Below are positions 60,891 to 64,000 of a stretch of 64,000 bases of DNA, one piece after another. How positions within the stretch are numbered: the first letter of the stretch is position 1; each line of letters begins with the position of its first letter. Source of the DNA: Thermovenabulum sp049701175 (GTDB lineage Bacteria > Bacillota > Thermosediminibacteria > Thermosediminibacterales > Thermosediminibacteraceae); NCBI RefSeq assembly GCF_049701175.1, contig NZ_JBNATW010000001.1, forward strand, positions 62,001 to 126,000. The letters are read 5' to 3'. The notes beneath the pieces are model-generated. The model was not told the origin of the DNA and made no database searches. It saw nothing but the letters and a program-made list of their open reading frames with translations. The position numbers were made by a program, and so were the translations under genes.

Positions 60891-62531
60891 ATGATAAACT
60901 GGCAAAAATCTAATGATGTCCTGGGCACTTTAAACAGAGGAAATCCCTGTGAGTCAGGACTTTGTTCCCTTTGCAGGGCGGATTGTCACGGAAAATGTGA
61001 AACCTGGTTATCAAGCTTATTAGGAAGGAAGATGTTATACCCAAGAGATTTCGGCAGCGTAACAGCTGGAAGTGGCAATACCACACATTTAGGTGTATCC
61101 TATAATTCATTAAGAATAATGGGATACAATTTCGGTGCTGAAGGATTGAGCGAAAATTTAACCAATTCCCCAGATGACTGTATTTTTCCAAAAGTAAATA
61201 TTGAAACGGAATTTGGATATTATGTCAAAACAAAATCAAGGCTTCCTATAATGACAGGTGCTCTTGGTTCAACCTTTATAGCATCAAAATACTGGGATTC
61301 TTTAGCAATAGGAGCAGCCTTAGTAGGTTTTCCCATCGTAATCGGTGAAAACGTAGTGGGTATTGACAAAAATGCAGTAATCGAAAACGGTAAAATAAAA
61401 AAAGCCCCAGAACTCGACAGAAGAATAGAAACCTACCTTCGCTATTTTGACGGCTATGGAGCTATTATTGTGCAAATGAATGTAGAGGATTCAAGAAACG
61501 GTGTAGCAGAATACGTAATTGAAAAATACGGTGATAAAGTAATATTGGAGCTTAAGTGGGGGCAGGGAGCCAAATCCATAGGTGGAGAAATTCAGGTAAA
61601 GGATATTGAATATGCTCATTTTTTGAAAAAGAGAGGGTATATATTAGACCCTGACCCTGAAAAACCTGAAGTTATAGAAGCGTATAAAGCTGGCGCAATC
61701 AAATCTTTTGCAAGGCACAGCAGGCTCGGGTATACTCATCTTTCCACCTCCGAAGAAGTAAGGGAGGAATTTTTAAAAACAGTTGAATATCTAAGAAAAA
61801 TCGGTTATAAAAAAATAACGCTAAAGACCGGCTCTTACAGCATGGTAGGTTTGGCTATGGCAATAAAATATGCAACGGAAGCAAAACTTGATTTGCTTAC
61901 TATCGATGGTTCAGGCGGTGGAACAGGAATGAGCCCGTGGAATATGATGGAAACATGGGGCGTCCCTTCTATTATGCTTCATTCTAAGGCATACGAATAC
62001 GCTTCGATACTCGCTCAAAAGGGATATAAAGTAGTAGATTTAGCCTTTGCAGGCGGTTTTGCAAGGGAAGACCATATTTTTAAAGCCCTTGCCCTAGGAG
62101 CACCTTTTGTAAAAATCATCTGCATGGGAAGGGCTTTGATGATTCCCGCTTTTGTAGGTTCCAACATCGAAGGGGTTTTGCATCCAGAAAGGAAAGAAAA
62201 AGTAAGTGGAAATTGGGACACTTTACCGCAAACAGTAGCCCAGATCGGACTGACAGCACAGGAAATTTTTGCAGGCTACCATGAGGTGAAAAATAAAGTA
62301 GGCGAAAACGAAATGAAAAATATTCCCTATGGTGCTATTGCAGTGTGGACCTTAGCAGATAAATTATCCGCCGGTTTACAACAATTAATGGCAGGTGCAA
62401 GAAAGTTCTCGATAAATGCAATTTCAAGAAGCGATATAGCTTCAGCAAATAGGGAGACTGAAAGAGAAACAAAAATTCCTTTTATAACGGAATTAAAAAA
62501 TGAAGAGGCTTTAAAAATTTTAGACTTGTAA
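60891..62531 (+). CDS. Glutamate-synthase-like FMN-binding protein with N-terminal cysteine cluster
   Basis: I chose the ATG at 60891 after AAGGGGG, giving 546 residues. The C-terminal two thirds match the FMN-binding TIM barrel of glutamate synthase (LTIDGSGGGTGMSPWNMMET, DLAFAGGFAREDHIFKAL). The first 40 residues carry Cys20, 25, 28, 32 and 36, which look like an iron-sulfur ligand set. No glutaminase domain or small subunit is near. It may be an archaeal-type GltB homologue or an unrelated oxidoreductase with a similar barrel. A consensus promoter and a terminator make it a single-gene unit. Confidence 0.85.
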   Translation: MINWQKSNDVLGTLNRGNPCESGLCSLCRADCHGKCETWLSSLLGRKMLYPRDFGSVTAGSGNTTHLGVSYNSLRIMGYNFGAEGLSENLTNSPDDCIFPKVNIETEFGYYVKTKSRLPIMTGALGSTFIASKYWDSLAIGAALVGFPIVIGENVVGIDKNAVIENGKIKKAPELDRRIETYLRYFDGYGAIIVQMNVEDSRNGVAEYVIEKYGDKVILELKWGQGAKSIGGEIQVKDIEYAHFLKKRGYILDPDPEKPEVIEAYKAGAIKSFARHSRLGYTHLSTSEEVREEFLKTVEYLRKIGYKKITLKTGSYSMVGLAMAIKYATEAKLDLLTIDGSGGGTGMSPWNMMETWGVPSIMLHSKAYEYASILAQKGYKVVDLAFAGGFAREDHIFKALALGAPFVKIICMGRALMIPAFVGSNIEGVLHPERKEKVSGNWDTLPQTVAQIGLTAQEIFAGYHEVKNKVGENEMKNIPYGAIAVWTLADKLSAGLQQLMAGARKFSINAISRSDIASANRETERETKIPFITELKNEEALKILDL

Positions 62532-62532
62532 A

Positions 62533-62566
62533 AAAGGCCGCGGATTTACCTCCCCGGCCTTTATTT
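62533..62566. terminator. Terminator between the FMN protein gene and pdxT
   Basis: AAAGGCCG (62533-62540) pairs with CGGCCTTT (62555-62562), followed by ATTTTT. It ends the plus-strand gene and could also serve pdxT from the minus side. Confidence 0.8.
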
Positions 62567-62581
62567 TTGTTTAGTAGCTAT

Positions 62582-63145
62582 TTAAATCATTTCCACAAAA
62601 AATTTATGGAAACTAACATCCTCGGTTACCTCAGGGTGAAACGCTGTAGCAAGCATTTTATCCTGTCTCGCAGCAACTATTTTACCATCCAATTCCAATA
62701 TTACTTCTACACAGGGCTCTGCCTTTTCCGCATAGGGTGCCCTAATAAACACAAGTTCCAAAGGTTTTTCAGAAATCCCTGGCACCGGTTTTTTTATTAC
62801 AAAACTATCAAGTTGGCTCCCGTAGGCATTCCTTTTAACCCAAATGTCCATAAGGCCCAAGTGAACATAGTTTTCATTTACTATGTGTTTTGCTAATAAT
62901 ATCATTCCAGCACAGGTACCCCATATAGGCATTCCGCTTTTTACAAGTTTTATAATTTCTTGCCCGAGCCCTGTCTCTTTAAGGAATTTCCCTATTACGG
63001 TGCTTTCACCACCCGGTAAAATTAATGCGTCCACATCCAAAAGTTCTTCTTTTTTTCTTACGGGAAATGCTTTAACTCCAATTTTTTTTAGCATATAAAT
63101 ATGTTCTCTCACAGCACCCTGAAAGGCTAAAACCCCTACCTTCAT
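62582..63145 (-). CDS. pdxT: Pyridoxal 5'-phosphate synthase glutaminase subunit
   Basis: A 187-residue class I glutaminase that supplies ammonia to PdxS. The nucleophile is in WGTCAGMILLAK, the oxyanion segment in LPGGESTVIGKFL and the His-Glu pair in FHPEVTED. I chose the ATG at 63145, which gives the usual KVGVLAFQGAVREH beginning; a GTG at 63157 is an alternative. It follows pdxS with only one base between stop and start. Confidence 0.95.
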   Translation of the reverse strand: MKVGVLAFQGAVREHIYMLKKIGVKAFPVRKKEELLDVDALILPGGESTVIGKFLKETGLGQEIIKLVKSGMPIWGTCAGMILLAKHIVNENYVHLGLMDIWVKRNAYGSQLDSFVIKKPVPGISEKPLELVFIRAPYAEKAEPCVEVILELDGKIVAARQDKMLATAFHPEVTEDVSFHKFFVEMI

Positions 63146-63146
63146 T

Positions 63147-64000
63147 TTACCATCCACGCTCCGCGTAACGAGAATCCAGTCTATTTATCTCTATGCCCTG
63201 CATTGCCTCCCCGAGGTCTTCGGAAACTTCTGCAAGAATTTCGGGATCATCGTAATAGGTAACTGCTTTAACTATGGCTTTTGCCCTTTTTTCAGGGTTT
63301 TCAGACTTAAAAATCCCAGACCCGACAAATACCCCATCGCAACCAAGCTTCATTAAAAGGGCAGCATCAGCAGGTGTAGCAACCCCTCCAGCAGCAAAGT
63401 TTACGACTGGAAGTCTTCCGTGCTCAGCTACATAAAGTACGAGCTCATAGGGTGCCCCCATTTCCTTTGCCGCAGTAATTAATTCTTCTTTTGGCATATT
63501 TTGAAGTCTTCTGATTTCACCCATTATGGTCCTTATATGCCTTACCGCTTCCACTACATTGCCTGTGCCTGCTTCTCCCTTAGTCCTTATCATTGCAGCC
63601 CCTTCTGCTATTCTTCTTAAGGCTTCTCCAAGATTTTTAGCTCCGCATACAAAGGGCACTTTGAATCTTTTTTTATCAATATGGCAGAACTCATCAGCAG
63701 GCGTTAATACTTCGCTTTCATCGATAAAATCCACACCTATGGCTTCTAAAATCTCAGCTTCTACAAAATGTCCGATCCGACATTTTGCCATAACTGGTAT
63801 GCTGACCGCCTGTTTTATTGCTTTTATTATCTTCGGGTCGGACATGCGCGCAACACCGCCGAACTTTCGTATATCTGCTGGTACCCTTTCCAAAGCCATT
63901 ACTGCTACCGCTCCGGCTTCTTCAGCAATTTTTGCTTCATCAGGTGTTGTAACATCCATAATCACTCCACCTTTTAACATTTCTGCCAAGTTTTTGTTGA
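63147..64000 (-). CDS. pdxS: Pyridoxal 5'-phosphate synthase synthase subunit, 5' end outside the window
   Basis: A TIM-barrel enzyme that makes PLP from ribose 5-phosphate, glyceraldehyde 3-phosphate and ammonia. The segments MLKGGVIMDVTTPDEAKIAE, VMALERVPADIRKFGGVARM and VNFAAGGVATPADAALLMKLG are nearly invariant in the family. A TTG at 63989 is not the start, because upstream codons still in frame (N-K-N-L) match the family N-terminus and run off the right edge. About ten residues are missing. Confidence 0.95.
   Translation of the reverse strand, partial: NKNLAEMLKGGVIMDVTTPDEAKIAEEAGAVAVMALERVPADIRKFGGVARMSDPKIIKAIKQAVSIPVMAKCRIGHFVEAEILEAIGVDFIDESEVLTPADEFCHIDKKRFKVPFVCGAKNLGEALRRIAEGAAMIRTKGEAGTGNVVEAVRHIRTIMGEIRRLQNMPKEELITAAKEMGAPYELVLYVAEHGRLPVVNFAAGGVATPADAALLMKLGCDGVFVGSGIFKSENPEKRAKAIVKAVTYYDDPEILAEVSEDLGEAMQGIEINRLDSRYAERGW

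Noticed and set aside
63147..63989. A TTG at 63989 as the pdxS start
   Set aside because: In-frame codons upstream (N-K-N-L) match the usual PdxS N-terminus and continue past the window edge.
1..64000. CRISPR arrays, tRNA or rRNA genes, insertion sequences, prophage
   Set aside because: I looked for regular direct repeats, cloverleaf-type sequences, transposase motifs and phage genes on both strands and saw none. Short or diverged examples could be missed by eye.

Overview
The window looks like a chromosomal segment of a low-GC, anaerobic, probably thermophilic Firmicute of the Clostridia / Thermoanaerobacterales / Thermosediminibacterales type. This is an inference from the AT-rich sequence, strong GGAGG ribosome binding sites with many GTG/TTG starts, SAM-I, TPP and T-box leader RNAs, a 4Fe-4S ferredoxin, a tungsten/molybdenum aldehyde ferredoxin oxidoreductase, a short anaerobe-type ThiC and a His-type Thi4. 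I saw no rRNA, tRNA, insertion sequence, phage gene or CRISPR array. Both edges cut genes: an iron alcohol dehydrogenase on the left and pdxS on the right.

Layout. 0-4.3 kb (minus): partial Fe-alcohol dehydrogenase, an MFS exporter, and a polar amino acid ABC importer. 4.5-7.4 kb: D-Ala-D-Ala ligase, ferredoxin, a split Gate-domain membrane pair and a MazG-like protein. 7.4-17 kb (minus): Rho, a soluble histidine kinase with a single-domain response regulator, then a TolC / RND / lipoprotein-adaptor efflux operon and a DedA-PAP2 fusion whose two catalytic histidines are gone. 17.3-23 kb (plus): a membrane glycosyltransferase, then a sigma-54 activator followed by a UPF0261 (Tm-1-like) gene and a PEP-hydrolase-like TIM-barrel gene. 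A clean -24/-12 promoter and a dyad lie between activator and operon, and the activator's sensor domain is a paralogue of the last enzyme.

23-41 kb holds biosynthesis: argFGH behind two tandem ARG-box-like operators; a SAM-I riboswitch operon metN-metI-metQ plus a racemase-family gene; thi4-thiD-thiE-thiC behind a TPP riboswitch; ilvBN-leuACDB behind a T-box leader. A methyl-accepting chemotaxis protein lies upstream of the T-box operon.

43.4-60.5 kb (minus) is a long catabolic cluster. In transcription order it runs: a FadR/FCD-type GntR regulator, a MoaD-like protein, an RraA-family protein, an Ldh2-type dehydrogenase, a tungsten/molybdenum AOR, a cupin, TRAP transporter DctQ-DctM-DctP, a zinc MDR dehydrogenase, a creatininase-family hydrolase, a second MDR dehydrogenase, a sugar isomerase/epimerase, two Gfo/Idh/MocA oxidoreductases, a racemase-like protein, an unrecognised cupin-like protein and a decayed second isomerase. 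Three intergenic copies of TGATATATCA suggest one regulon under the GntR protein. Several hairpins between these genes lack U-tracts, unlike the normal terminators elsewhere. I infer uptake and oxidation of a sugar acid or polyol derivative; the substrate cannot be read from sequence. A glutamate-synthase-like FMN protein (plus) and pdxT/pdxS (minus) close the window.

The best candidates for something undescribed are the sigma-54 module in which a regulator carries a copy of the enzyme it controls, and the TRAP/AOR/creatininase cluster.
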